This document shows, in pieces, positions 7,494-16,898 of a stretch of 32,836 nt of DNA. Both the position numbers and the translations under genes were made by a program. Each line of letters opens with the position of its first letter. Position 1 is the first letter of the stretch. Origin of the DNA: Fibrobacteria bacterium. Lineage in GTDB: Bacteria > Fibrobacterota > Fibrobacteria > UBA11236. A model generated the notes under the pieces. The model was not told the DNA's origin and did not search any database. It saw nothing but the letters and a program-made list of their open reading frames with translations. The stretch covers positions 1-32,836 of the forward strand of contig JAJNBB010000025.1 of the NCBI GenBank assembly GCA_021155885.1. The letters are read 5' to 3'.

Positions 7494-9184
7494 ATCTTTC
7501 CGCTTCCCCGTCGGCAACGCGTACCCTGGACAAGGTCCTGCTCATCGCCATGGTCGTCCTGGCGGCTTTCACCGTCGTCTCCAGCGTCGTCGTAATTCTG
7601 TGGACCTACAACGTGATTCCCGTCCAGGACCATTGGGTCACGGTGGACCTTTACCGCGCCTGGCTGGAGGGCGGGATGGACTGGAGACTGTTGTGGTCGC
7701 AGCATAACGAGCACCGCCTCTTGTTCCCGCGCTTCTTCTTCCTGCTCGACTACCTCGTGGCCGCGGGGACGCAGTGGATGCTCGTGCCCGCGATGCTGGC
7801 CCTGCAGGGCGCGCACGCGTGGCTGCTGGGCCGGGCCTTCCGCCGGACGCGAAGCGAAGGCCGTGTCACCGGCGCGGACCACGCGTTTTTCGCGGCGACC
7901 GCCTTCACCCTTTTGTTCTGGCTGATTCAAAGCGGAAACCTATCCTGGGGGTTCCAGATTCAGTGGACGCTGAACGCCTTGTTCGTCTCGCTCGCCGCAT
8001 GGCTGGTGTGCGGGCTCGAGAAGGAAACGCCGCGCGCGGCCCTTTGGAAAACGCTCCTTCTCGCGGCGCTTTGCTGCGTGGTCGCGACTTATTCCCTCGC
8101 CAACGGCATCTTCATGGCCGGGGTCCTTCTCGTCTGGATCTGGAAGGCGGGACCCTTCGAGAACGCCGGGCGCCGGGCCCTCTTCTTCTGGCTGCTCTTC
8201 TGCGTCGCGCTCGGCGTCTCCTACCTCGCGGGGTACCACTCTCCCGCGGAGCAATCCTCCCCCCTCGACGGCTTTCGTTTTCGGACCCTGCACCACGTCG
8301 TGGTTTATCTCGGAAATCCGATCTCCCGGCTTTACCGGCCGGCCGGCGGCGCCGCGGGCATTCTCGGCCTCGTGCTTTTCCTCTTCTTTCTCCGCCGCGT
8401 CCTCACGGAAAAACGCCCTTCGTTCTTCTTGCGCTTCGGCGTCGCCCACCTCACCTACGTGATCATCACGGCCACCGTCACCGCGCTCGGCCGCGGCGAC
8501 GTCGGCGTCGAGCAGGCCTCCTCCAGCCGCTATTTCACCACCGGCCTCATTTTCTGGTTCTTTCAGTTGGCGATGACCTACGCCCTCCTCGGAAGCGCCG
8601 GAAAATTCGCGCGCCCGTTCCGCGCGGGCCTCGTCGCGCTGTTCCTGTTCGTCCTGATTCCGGTGCAAATCGGCGCCATCCCCCACCGGCAAAGGGAGCA
8701 CCGCCTGTATGACGACGCCGGACTGGCCTTCATCGCGGGCGTGGAGGACACCGTGTCGATGACCTACCTGTACCAGTATTATGCCCTGGACACGCTGACC
8801 TGGAGCCGCAACGCGTTCCTGAAACGGCACCGTCTTTCCGTCTACCGCGAAGCGTGGACGCACACGCTCGGAAAGGAATTATCGGGGGTTTACCCGCTGG
8901 AAGCCCGCTCCCTCGCGAAGGGAGAGGCGGCCATCGTCCGCGAGTCCAGGGTGCCCGGGCGCGAGGGCTACTACGTCGAGGGCCGCGTCGGGACCGCGGG
9001 CGAAGAAACGCCGCGGGTGATCCTGTTCGTGAACTCCGGAAAAATCACGGGCTACGCGAAAACCGCGCACCGCCCCTGCAAGGAGTGCTTCTCGGGCTAT
9101 GTGCGCGGCGCGGAGAACCGGGACTTCGAAATGTTCGCCCTGGATCCGCGCACCGGAAACGTCCGGCGCGTGGCGGGGCGCTAA
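7490..9184 (+). CDS. Polytopic membrane protein, GT-C-like
   Basis: A 564-residue inner-membrane protein, with the start fixed by the ATGA overlap with the GT4 gene. Roughly ten hydrophobic segments are visible, the first at about 18-40 (VLLIAMVVLAAFTVVSSVVV). The first extracytoplasmic loop contains PVQDHWVTVDLYRAWLEGG and LLWSQHNEHRLLFPR; acidic/His-rich residues in this place are typical of GT-C-fold lipid-sugar transferases. The last ~130 residues are a soluble, probably periplasmic, domain with two Cys in a CKEC pair. I do not recognise a named family. Context suggests transfer or assembly of surface-glycan units (inference). Confidence 0.7.
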   Translation: MNLSASPSATRTLDKVLLIAMVVLAAFTVVSSVVVILWTYNVIPVQDHWVTVDLYRAWLEGGMDWRLLWSQHNEHRLLFPRFFFLLDYLVAAGTQWMLVPAMLALQGAHAWLLGRAFRRTRSEGRVTGADHAFFAATAFTLLFWLIQSGNLSWGFQIQWTLNALFVSLAAWLVCGLEKETPRAALWKTLLLAALCCVVATYSLANGIFMAGVLLVWIWKAGPFENAGRRALFFWLLFCVALGVSYLAGYHSPAEQSSPLDGFRFRTLHHVVVYLGNPISRLYRPAGGAAGILGLVLFLFFLRRVLTEKRPSFFLRFGVAHLTYVIITATVTALGRGDVGVEQASSSRYFTTGLIFWFFQLAMTYALLGSAGKFARPFRAGLVALFLFVLIPVQIGAIPHRQREHRLYDDAGLAFIAGVEDTVSMTYLYQYYALDTLTWSRNAFLKRHRLSVYREAWTHTLGKELSGVYPLEARSLAKGEAAIVRESRVPGREGYYVEGRVGTAGEETPRVILFVNSGKITGYAKTAHRPCKECFSGYVRGAENRDFEMFALDPRTGNVRRVAGR

Positions 9185-9190
9185 GGCTTT

Positions 9191-10216
9191 TCAGCGGGGG
9201 GGAACCGCAAGCGCCTCGGCGAAAATCGCCCGGGCCTGGGCGTGCGCGCGGTCCCGGTTCCAGAAGCGCGCCATCTCCAGGCATTTCTCCCGCAGCGCCA
9301 GGCGTTCCTCCGCGGGCATGAAATGCAGGTACTCCCACGCGGCCACCACCTGTTCCAGCACGGGCTCCACGATCAGGCGGCGGTCGACGTGCGCGACGAT
9401 GTCCTCGGCGTACCCGCAGCCCGTGGACACGATGGGCGGCAATCCCAGCGCCAGCGCCTCGAGAATGTTCGTGCCCGAGGGCTCCAGCTTCGCGAGGTTG
9501 AAGTAATACCCGGCCGGCGGCAAATCCTCCCAGGCCTTGGCGCGCCAGCCCGTGAAGCGCACGGTGTCGTCGAGCAAGGGACGCAAGACGGGCTCATAGT
9601 CGGGGGAAATATGGCCGATGACGTGCAGGCGGATGTCCAGCCCGTGCTTCTCCCGCACGGCCTTCAGCGCCCGCACGATCAGCTCCTGGTTCTTGAAGCG
9701 GTCGGCGCGTCCGATGCACAGCCAATCCCGGCCGCCGGGAGGCAGGGGCTTCCAGCGCGTCGTGTCCACGTACAGGTGGAAGATGGCGTGGTGCTTCTCC
9801 GGAAGATAAACCTTGGCTTGGTCCGCCATCAAACGCGCGGGCGACAGCAGGGAGTCCACCTTCGAGAGCAAATACAAGGTCAGCTTCTTTTTTAACCCGC
9901 GCTGCTCCCGCAGCGAATAAATCGTCGGGTCCGCGTTGATCATAATCAGGCGGCAGCCCTTCGCCCGGCGCAGCAGCACGGCCGCGATGGCGCCGGGGCC
10001 CTCCAGCAGGAACACCCGGCGCTTCGGCTTCCCGATCGAGGACAGCAACGCGGCGAGGTTGCGCACGATCTGGGCCGCGGAGCCCGTCCACTGCGCCGCC
10101 CAGCGGGGATAGGCCGCCGATTCGTGGCGCACGCACAAGCGGGCGTATTCCTCGTGCAGCGGGTGGTTCCGGAGGTACACGTACTCCGAGGATTCCTCGA
10201 TCACCGAACGGGTCAT
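9191..10216 (-). CDS. Glycosyltransferase, GT4 family
   Basis: A 341-residue GT-B glycosyltransferase. The start at 10216 is set by an ATGA overlap with the upstream GT2 gene. The donor domain contains CIGRADRFKNQELIVRA (167-183) and KLEPSGTNILEALALGLPP (243-261), the EX7E motif with Glu245 and Glu253. The N-terminal half is short for the family. It is last in a minus-strand operon of three glycosyltransferases (GT2, GT2, GT4), convergent with the GT-C-like gene with only 6 bp between the stops. The sugar specificity is unknown. Confidence 0.85.
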   Translation of the reverse strand: MTRSVIEESSEYVYLRNHPLHEEYARLCVRHESAAYPRWAAQWTGSAAQIVRNLAALLSSIGKPKRRVFLLEGPGAIAAVLLRRAKGCRLIMINADPTIYSLREQRGLKKKLTLYLLSKVDSLLSPARLMADQAKVYLPEKHHAIFHLYVDTTRWKPLPPGGRDWLCIGRADRFKNQELIVRALKAVREKHGLDIRLHVIGHISPDYEPVLRPLLDDTVRFTGWRAKAWEDLPPAGYYFNLAKLEPSGTNILEALALGLPPIVSTGCGYAEDIVAHVDRRLIVEPVLEQVVAAWEYLHFMPAEERLALREKCLEMARFWNRDRAHAQARAIFAEALAVPPR

Positions 10217-11187
10217 TTCGCGGATCCCGGAAAGCGCAGGTATTTCATGTCCCGCGTGATGAAGCCCAGCGCGAGCAGCTCCGCGTCGCGCATCCGGCGG
10301 CGGCGCTGGATGCGCGCGCGCCGGGCCAGCGCGGAAGGCAGCATCCAGAAGAACGAGGCTACGGCCGCGACTTCGGCGCAGGCCTCGCCGAACCGGCCCG
10401 TGAGCATGTTTACCGGCAGCCGCGCGAGCCGCAGCAGGAAGTTCAGGAACAGGAACTGGAGCAGCAGCCAGGGGCCGGCGTTCTTGACGAAGCACAGGCC
10501 GCGGTTGCGGATGTTGCGAAACAACACCCACGGAAAAAACTTCCGCCGCGACGACCCACCGCCGACATGATGCACGACCGCGCCGGCGGCGAAGCCCATG
10601 CGATAGCCGAACAAGTTCGCGCGCCAGCACAGGTCCAGATCCTCGAAGTACATGCGGAAGTTTTCGTCCAGGCCGCCCAGGTCCGCGTATATATCGCGGC
10701 GGAAGACGAACGCGGCCCCGCTTCCCGTGAAGATGCGTCCCGACCGCGGCAGATCGGACGCGCGCACCTCGCGGTTCATGCCCATGCGGTCGAGATTATA
10801 ACCCAGCAGGCGCGGGCCGTTCGGCTCGCGCAAATCCAGCTGCGCCGCCTCGAACCCCGTCTCCTTCAGGTACGCGTCGAGAACGTCCAGCCAATCGGGA
10901 TCGACGAAGGTATCCGGATTCAGAAGCAGGAGGAATTCCCCGCGCGCCTCCCGGGCCAAATAATTCATGCCTCCGCCGAAAAAGAGGTTCTCCGCCGATT
11001 CCAGGACGCGCACCGAGGAGTCTCGCACGTTGTCGCGGATCCACTCGGCCTCCGGCTCGGGAGAGTCGTTGTCCAGGAACAGGATTTCGCGCGAGGGCCC
11101 GCCGCTCGCCTCCAGGGAGGCGAACAGCTTCGGCAGAAAGCGCAGGCTGCGGAAGCCGATGATCAGGATGGAAAAGCGGGGCGTCAT
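10213..11187 (-). CDS. Glycosyltransferase, GT2 family (first of a paralogous pair)
   Basis: A 324-residue inverting glycosyltransferase with a GT-A domain. Residues 5-45 form the nucleotide-binding fold (FSILIIGFRSLRFL, then FLDNDSPEPE). The DXD-like metal site is NPDTFVDPDW at 90-99, and MYFEDLDLCWRANLFGY is the acceptor-side ED motif typical of rhamnosyltransferase-like GT2 proteins. Two weak hydrophobic segments follow near the C-terminus. The start overlaps the stop of the upstream paralogue (ATGA), with GGAAG 5 nt before. It shares near-identical blocks with that neighbour, so the pair arose by duplication; the acceptors have probably diverged (inference). Confidence 0.88.
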   Translation of the reverse strand: MTPRFSILIIGFRSLRFLPKLFASLEASGGPSREILFLDNDSPEPEAEWIRDNVRDSSVRVLESAENLFFGGGMNYLAREARGEFLLLLNPDTFVDPDWLDVLDAYLKETGFEAAQLDLREPNGPRLLGYNLDRMGMNREVRASDLPRSGRIFTGSGAAFVFRRDIYADLGGLDENFRMYFEDLDLCWRANLFGYRMGFAAGAVVHHVGGGSSRRKFFPWVLFRNIRNRGLCFVKNAGPWLLLQFLFLNFLLRLARLPVNMLTGRFGEACAEVAAVASFFWMLPSALARRARIQRRRRMRDAELLALGFITRDMKYLRFPGSAK

Positions 11188-12191
11188 GGCTTCCATCCCA
11201 GGCGTCGCAGGTAATGACGAAAGCCGAACACCAGGAAGCCCTTCCGGAAAAGTTCCCGGTCGGGAAGCGCCCGCATCTTCTGGATCGCCCCGCGTTTGGA
11301 GAGCGGAACGCCGATGCCCGCCACCGCGGCGGCAAGCGACATGGTCTCGGCCCACGCGGCGCGGAAGCGCCCGCGCAAAAGGCTGAAGCCGATCGCCGCC
11401 AGGGCGATGAGGGCGTGCGAGGGGATGAAAACCAGCAGGAGAAGCGGGCCCGCGTTCTTGGCGTAAGACCAGATGCGGTTGCGGCGTCCGCGAAACCGGT
11501 TCCAGTCGAAGCGCGACCGCTTCGAAGATCCCTGGCCCACATGGTTCACCACCGCGCCGCGCGCCAGGCCGACGGTGTACCCCATCAGGTTGACCCGCCA
11601 GCAAAAGTCGGCCTCCTCGAAATACATCTTGAACGACTCATCGAGGCCGCCGGCCTCGAAAAACACGTCGCGGCGGATCGACATGCCGCTTCCGCTCGCC
11701 ACGAACAGACGATCCGGATCTGAAAACTCGGAGAGCGGCACATAATGGGTGAGACCGAAAGGGTCGAGGCACGAGCGCACGTTCGCGGGCCCGTCCGGTT
11801 CGCTCAGCTGCCGGATTTCGAGACCGGCGACCGCATAGTGTTCGCGGCGCAAACTCGCGTCCAGGACTTCCAGCCAGTCCGGTTCCACCCAGGTGTCCGC
11901 GTTCAAGAGCACGAGTACTTCACCGCGCGCTTGCCGGGCCAGGAAATTGACCCCGCCCGCGAAATAAAGGTTCTCCGAAGAATCAAACAGGCGCACCGAT
12001 CCTTCGGGGAGATTTTCACGGATCCACTCCGCCTCGGGCTCGGGGGAGTGGTTGTCCAAAAACAGGATTTCGCGAGAAGGCCCGCCGCTTGCCGCCAGCG
12101 ACTTGAACAGACCGTCCAGGAAACGGAGGCTGCGGTAGCCGATGATGAGCACGGAAAACCGGGGGCCCGAAAGAGGCGGATCACTTTTCAT
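11184..12191 (-). CDS. Glycosyltransferase, GT2 family (second of a paralogous pair)
   Basis: A 335-residue GT-A glycosyltransferase and first gene of the GT2-GT2-GT4 operon. FSVLIIGYRSLRFLDGLF and FLDNHSPEPEAEWIRENL mark the nucleotide-binding part. The DXD-like motif is NADTWVEPDW (97-106), and MYFEEADFCWRVNLMGY is the ED acceptor motif. A C-terminal hydrophobic stretch (LLLLVFIPSHALIALAAIGF) may anchor it to the membrane. The ATG at 12191 is preferred; a TTG three codons upstream is an alternative. It is divergent from the methyltransferase gene across a 98-bp spacer that should hold both promoters, though I see no confident -35/-10 pair there. Confidence 0.88.
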   Translation of the reverse strand: MKSDPPLSGPRFSVLIIGYRSLRFLDGLFKSLAASGGPSREILFLDNHSPEPEAEWIRENLPEGSVRLFDSSENLYFAGGVNFLARQARGEVLVLLNADTWVEPDWLEVLDASLRREHYAVAGLEIRQLSEPDGPANVRSCLDPFGLTHYVPLSEFSDPDRLFVASGSGMSIRRDVFFEAGGLDESFKMYFEEADFCWRVNLMGYTVGLARGAVVNHVGQGSSKRSRFDWNRFRGRRNRIWSYAKNAGPLLLLVFIPSHALIALAAIGFSLLRGRFRAAWAETMSLAAAVAGIGVPLSKRGAIQKMRALPDRELFRKGFLVFGFRHYLRRLGWKP

Positions 12192-12289
12192 GAACCCCAA
12201 ATTCTACTTTATTCGGCTCCCGTATCCTGCCCGGAACGGGTCGGGCACGGAGAATTCCGGTCCCGGGAAACCCGCCGCGGAGCCCACGC

Positions 12290-12949
12290 ATGTCGATCTC
12301 CACCACCTACCCCACCCACGACAAACGCCCGGAAATGATCCCGTTCCTGCCGCGCGCATTCAAGCGGGTGCTGGAAATAGGCTGCGGCGAAGGAGCCTTC
12401 GCGTACAACTATTCGGGGGCCGAGGAGCGCTGGGGCGTGGAGCTCAGCGCCTCCGACTCGAAAAAGGCGATGCGCTTTTTCGACCACGTGCTGAACGGCA
12501 CTTATGACCAGGTGCAGGACAGGATCCCGGACGGCTACTTCGACCTGGTGGTGTGCAACGACGTGATCGAGCACATGGAGGACCACGACTGGTTCCTGGA
12601 AGCCATCCAGAAAAAAATGACCGCCGAGGGGCGCCTGGTGGTTTCGCTCCCCAACATCCGGTATTTCAAGCCGTTTTTCGAATATGTGTTTTTGCGCGAT
12701 TGGCGCTATCGACCCAACGGCAACATGGACCACTCGCACCTGCGATTCTTCACCCGCAAGAGCCTGCTCCGCACGCTGCGCGAGCACCGCTTCCGGGTCG
12801 ACAAGTTCGGGGGCATCAACCGGGCGGGCAAGAAGTTTTGGAGCCTGCCGATCGTCGCGCTGATGCTGCTGGCGACCTTGGGCTACCTCAGCGACACCCT
12901 GTACGTGCAATACGCGTTCTCGGCGCGCAAACCCCTGCCCTCGGAATAA
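12290..12949 (+). CDS. SAM-dependent methyltransferase, class I
   Basis: A 219-residue methyltransferase with motif I VLEIGCGEGAFA (27-38), an acidic end of strand 2 in WGVELSAS, and FDLVVCNDVIEHMED as the motif II/IV region, typical of the Methyltransf_11/23 families that modify sugars or small molecules. The C-terminus holds a hydrophobic helix (LPIVALMLLATLGYL) that may tether it to the membrane. It stands alone on the plus strand inside a glycan cluster, so a sugar or lipid-linked glycan substrate is plausible but unproven. Its stop lies 22 bp from that of the convergent flippase. Confidence 0.85.
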   Translation: MSISTTYPTHDKRPEMIPFLPRAFKRVLEIGCGEGAFAYNYSGAEERWGVELSASDSKKAMRFFDHVLNGTYDQVQDRIPDGYFDLVVCNDVIEHMEDHDWFLEAIQKKMTAEGRLVVSLPNIRYFKPFFEYVFLRDWRYRPNGNMDHSHLRFFTRKSLLRTLREHRFRVDKFGGINRAGKKFWSLPIVALMLLATLGYLSDTLYVQYAFSARKPLPSE

Positions 12950-12971
12950 CGGCCCGGCGCGCGGCGTCGCG

Positions 12972-14477
12972 TCAGCGTCCGATTCCCCGCAGCCGCCGCA
13001 CGACCTTGGCCTTGTCGCCCGCTTCCAGGACGAAGGACCAGCTCCCCCACGCGTAAACGCCGAGGACCGCCGCGAACAAGACGGCCTTGAAGGCCGCGGA
13101 CATGGGCAGCTGGAACGCCAGCAGGATCGCCAGCGAAAACCCGACGGGCAGCAAGATCTTGGCATAGGCCTTCCGCCGGAATCCCAGGATGCGGCCCGAG
13201 AAGAAAAGCAGCCCCGAAAAATCGATGGCCACGCGCAGGAAACAGGCGATGGCCGCCCCGCGGATCCCGTCCAGCCGGATGAAAAGGTAAAGCATGGCGG
13301 CCAGCAGGGGCAGCTCGAGGAGATACATGCGCGCCACGATGTCCGGACGCCCCGCCCCGTGAAGAAAGGAGACGGACACGCCGCAGACGCCGGTAAGCAG
13401 GACCAGCAAGGACAGCCACCGCAACACCGGTGCGCTTTGATCCGCGAAGGCCGGGTTCAGCCACAGCGAAAGCAGCTCGTGGGCGTAGGCCGCCGCGACC
13501 AGGGCGAAGGGAAAGAGAACGGCCAGCAAATATTTGAATCCCCGGCGGTAAAGCGCGGCCGCGGATTCGCGGTTCGTCTCCAGGCGCGAGGCGAACTCCG
13601 GGAAAATCGCGCCGCCGACACTGCCGGAAAGAATGCCCAGCCGCATGACGGCGTCGTAGGGCGTGGTATAATAGGCCACGTTCCGCACCGAAAGAATGCG
13701 GCCGATGAAGAAGCGGTCCATCCCGTCGATCACGGGACCGACCGCGTTGCAGACCGTGTACCAGCCTCCGAAGCGCGCGATGTTCCAGATGTCCCCGGGC
13801 AGCCAGCCCCGCATGCCCCAGACGTGGGGCATGATGCGGAACACCATCCATACGTTCAAGGCCCACGCCAACAGTCTCCCGAACAGCACGACGCCGACGA
13901 CCACGGCCACGCTGCGCGAGAACGGAAGCACCAACAGCGGCGCCCCGAAGGTGAAGATCCCGACGGGAATGCGCACGAAATTGGAGAGATCGAAGCGCCG
14001 CTGCGCCTCCAGCACGCCGCGCAAGGCCAGGCCGTGAATGAGAAAGGGAAGCGTTAGGCCCAGCCACTGAAGCGCCAGGACGGTCTCGCGCGCGAGGGCG
14101 TCGGGCACCCGCAGAAAATCGTGCACCAGGAGCGGGGCCGTGAAGTACACCCCCGCGGCCGCGATCAGCCCCAGCGCCCCCAGCAGCGCCGAAACGGTCC
14201 AGATCAGGGCGGCCTCGCGCCGCTTGTCGCCCTTCGCCGACCCGGCGAGAAGCTGCGTGAGCGCACGGCCGATCCCCAGGTCGAAGAAACCGAAATAATT
14301 CAGAAAGGCCAGAATGAGCGTCAGGATCCCGAATCGTTCCCCCCCCATGCCCTTGATGAGCAGGGGGACGAAGAGAAGGGCGAACGCCAGCGGGAGGCCC
14401 ATTCCCAAGACGTTCCAGAGGGCGTTGCGCCGCACCGCCCGGTGCGGCGGGGCGCCGGAGGAAGGGGCCGCTCCCAT
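12972..14477 (-). CDS. Wzx-type polysaccharide flippase
   Basis: A 501-residue polytopic protein of the polysaccharide transporter (MOP/MATE-like) superfamily, which flips undecaprenyl-linked oligosaccharide units across the inner membrane. About 12-14 hydrophobic helices are evident, beginning with NVLGMGLPLAFALLFVPLL after a basic N-terminus. The FGFFDLGIGRALTQLLA segment, including the DLG(I/L)G motif, is characteristic of the family; MDRFFIGRILSVRNVAYYTTPY is the second conserved region. The gene starts 4 bp after the YfhO-type gene ends, so the two form one operon with the methyltransferase upstream. No Wzy-type polymerase was recognised nearby. Confidence 0.9.
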   Translation of the reverse strand: MGAAPSSGAPPHRAVRRNALWNVLGMGLPLAFALLFVPLLIKGMGGERFGILTLILAFLNYFGFFDLGIGRALTQLLAGSAKGDKRREAALIWTVSALLGALGLIAAAGVYFTAPLLVHDFLRVPDALARETVLALQWLGLTLPFLIHGLALRGVLEAQRRFDLSNFVRIPVGIFTFGAPLLVLPFSRSVAVVVGVVLFGRLLAWALNVWMVFRIMPHVWGMRGWLPGDIWNIARFGGWYTVCNAVGPVIDGMDRFFIGRILSVRNVAYYTTPYDAVMRLGILSGSVGGAIFPEFASRLETNRESAAALYRRGFKYLLAVLFPFALVAAAYAHELLSLWLNPAFADQSAPVLRWLSLLVLLTGVCGVSVSFLHGAGRPDIVARMYLLELPLLAAMLYLFIRLDGIRGAAIACFLRVAIDFSGLLFFSGRILGFRRKAYAKILLPVGFSLAILLAFQLPMSAAFKAVLFAAVLGVYAWGSWSFVLEAGDKAKVVRRLRGIGR

Positions 14478-14481
14478 GCGC

Positions 14482-16866
14482 TCAGGCGCCCGGAACGCGG
14501 TAGAAGCGCGAGCCCGGGCGGGAGAACGCGCCGATGGCCAAGAGCAGGAGCAGGACCGCCAGCGAGGCGCCGGAGACCATCAGGCCCTTGCGCAGCCAAG
14601 GCGAGCTATAGTACAGCTCGATTTCGTGCGTGCCGGGCTTCAGCATCACGCCGCGGAAGGCGAAGTTCGTGCGGAGCAACGGCGTTTCCACGCCATCCAC
14701 GCGCGCGCGCCAGTGGGGGAACCAAATGTCCGAAAGAACCAGCACGCCTTCCGACGGGACCGTGATGGAGTAAACCTGCCGGTTGTAGTGCCACAACTTT
14801 TCCGTGGCCTCGAGCAAGGGGCCGCCCGGCGCGCCGGGATCGCCTCCGGAAACGAGGCCCTGGCCGGTGACGTAGGCCATCCGGCGCGGGTCGAAAGCGG
14901 GATCCTTCAGGCCGTCGTAGGCCTGCGAATCCGTCACGGCCTTCCACGAGGGCACGAAATAGGCCCGCGGCAGCGCCGACACGTTTTGCACCAGCTTGAC
15001 GCCGGGGTCGTTCGGCACATGGAAGGCGATGTACTTCACGTTCAGCAAGTCCAGGTGGATGCTGCCCGAAACGTTGCCCAGGGAGTCCTGGCGCAGGCCC
15101 TGCATGAAGTTCGGGTTGTTGTCGTAGTCGTCGCCGCGATAATGGCGGTAATGACGCAACTCGTGGTCCGCGCGGCCGTCGACGGTCTCGATGCCGTAGT
15201 AGGGAGCGTTGAGGCTCCCGAACACGCCGGGAAGCCCGAACACGCGATGCCGCTGCTTGTCCGCCTTGAGGAAGTCCACCACCGGGTCGTAGCTCAGCAG
15301 CCTCTCGGTGGGAACGCCCTGGATGAAGTTCGAATCGACCCAGTACAAATCGACCACCGTGACCGCCAAGGCCGCGAGACCGAAGGCGGCGGGACGCCGC
15401 GATTTCAGCAGGAAGGCCAAGGTGGCCCAGGTGAGGATGGCGACCAGCGCCGCCGCGCGCAGGGCGCCGAGGGCGAAGGAAGACTGGCCCATCGACTGGC
15501 GGGCGATGTTGGGGATCTCCGAAAGGTCCGCCATCCCGTTCCAGATGGAAACCGGCAGGGAAGGGACCAGGCCGAACACGGCCAGGACGCCGGCCACCGC
15601 GAACCCGGCGATGCGCAGGCGTTTGCCCAGGCGCGCGCGCGCGGCGTCCGGCAGGGCCCCGTCGCCCACGCGGGTGAGGCGCCGCAAGGTCTCGCCGCTC
15701 ATCATCAGCAGCGCCGCGGTCAGCCAGAACAGCATCATGCTCGGGGCGCGGAACACCTTGACCATGGGCACGTATTCGTAGAACAGCCGAAACAGCGGCG
15801 TGTGCGCGCCGAGCCCGTAAATGATCGCGAGGCCTCCGATCGTGCCCCACAGCCAGAACCAGCGCCCTCGGAAGGCGAACAGACCCAGCAGGCCCAGGAA
15901 CCAGATCAGGATGCCGGGGTACTCCGAGTTCAACTTGAAGTAATTGCGGCCCCAGTAATTCTCGTTGAGGCCGCCGAACTCCGGCACCAGCAGGGAGGCC
16001 GTTTCTTCGGGGTGCATCGACCACGAAGTCGAATGCTCGAAGCTTGTGCGCGTGCCCGCGCCGCGGATGCTGAACTCGTCGTTGTACTTCTTCGGGGGCG
16101 ACAGCATGAAGAACATCAGGCCCAAGCCGAGGAACACCGGCCCCCAATAGCGAAAGACGAGCGAGAGGGATTCCGCGAAGCGCCGGGCGCGCAAGGCGGG
16201 CACGAGATGAAAGAGCCACACGAAGAAGAACCCCATCAGCACGAAGTAGGTGAACTGCAGGTGCGAGGTGGAGACGAACAGGCCCACGCAGAACGCCAGG
16301 CCCACCAGGTGCCGCCACTTCGTTCCGGGATTCAGCGAGCGCAGCAAAAAGTAAAGGGCCAGGGGCAGGAAGGCGATGATGTGAACCTTGCCGTCATGCC
16401 CGCCGTAGATCAGCGAGATGAAGTTGGTGTTCAGCATGTAGGCCACGGCCAGGGCCGTCGCCAGCCACTTCTGCAGGTTGAAATAGCGCTGCACCAGAAG
16501 GTAGGCGGTGAGTCCCGCGATCATCACGTGCAGGATCAGGTCGACCGTCATGAACCGCGTGATCGGGAACAGGAAGCCCACGATCAAAAAGGGCAGGTAC
16601 AGGGCCGAGCCCGCATTGGCGTCCAGCGTCGGCATACCGCCGAGGCCGTGCGGCGACCACATCGCGATTTCGCCGCGATGCAGGCCCTCGAAATACCAGC
16701 GCCACACGGGCGAACCCATTTGGTCGGAGGCGAACAGGATCTGCCCCGAGAAAAGCACGGGAAGAAACGGGAGGAGGCCGATCGCCAGGACGATCAGCAG
16801 GTTCTTCCAGTTGCCGGCCAGCCAGGCCCGGAAGGTCTCGCGCGGGGTCTCGGTGAATGAGGTCAT
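14482..16866 (-). CDS. YfhO-family membrane protein
   Basis: A 794-residue integral membrane protein. The ATG at 16866 has AAGGA at 8-nt spacing; the longer open frame upstream overlaps the methyltransferase gene and is rejected. About a dozen hydrophobic helices span residues 20-520, followed by a ~250-residue extracytoplasmic region and a final helix (LMVSGASLAVLLLLLAIGAF). MWSPHGLGGMPTLDAN in the first loop and the beta-rich VLSDIWFPHWRARVDG near the C-terminus are hallmarks of the YfhO family. In Gram-positives YfhO helps glycosylate lipoteichoic acid; by analogy this GT-C-like protein may decorate a surface glycan (inference). It is co-transcribed with the flippase and the methyltransferase. 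Confidence 0.85.
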   Translation of the reverse strand: MTSFTETPRETFRAWLAGNWKNLLIVLAIGLLPFLPVLFSGQILFASDQMGSPVWRWYFEGLHRGEIAMWSPHGLGGMPTLDANAGSALYLPFLIVGFLFPITRFMTVDLILHVMIAGLTAYLLVQRYFNLQKWLATALAVAYMLNTNFISLIYGGHDGKVHIIAFLPLALYFLLRSLNPGTKWRHLVGLAFCVGLFVSTSHLQFTYFVLMGFFFVWLFHLVPALRARRFAESLSLVFRYWGPVFLGLGLMFFMLSPPKKYNDEFSIRGAGTRTSFEHSTSWSMHPEETASLLVPEFGGLNENYWGRNYFKLNSEYPGILIWFLGLLGLFAFRGRWFWLWGTIGGLAIIYGLGAHTPLFRLFYEYVPMVKVFRAPSMMLFWLTAALLMMSGETLRRLTRVGDGALPDAARARLGKRLRIAGFAVAGVLAVFGLVPSLPVSIWNGMADLSEIPNIARQSMGQSSFALGALRAAALVAILTWATLAFLLKSRRPAAFGLAALAVTVVDLYWVDSNFIQGVPTERLLSYDPVVDFLKADKQRHRVFGLPGVFGSLNAPYYGIETVDGRADHELRHYRHYRGDDYDNNPNFMQGLRQDSLGNVSGSIHLDLLNVKYIAFHVPNDPGVKLVQNVSALPRAYFVPSWKAVTDSQAYDGLKDPAFDPRRMAYVTGQGLVSGGDPGAPGGPLLEATEKLWHYNRQVYSITVPSEGVLVLSDIWFPHWRARVDGVETPLLRTNFAFRGVMLKPGTHEIELYYSSPWLRKGLMVSGASLAVLLLLLAIGAFSRPGSRFYRVPGA

Positions 16867-16898
16867 GATCTTCGTCCTTCGGAGGAAAGCGTTCGGTG

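Noticed and set aside
14314-16860. Open frame of about 850 codons antisense to the YfhO-type gene
   Set aside because: Composition is Arg/Gln/His/Glu-rich without motifs; the minus-strand gene has membrane helices, family motifs and a ribosome-binding site.
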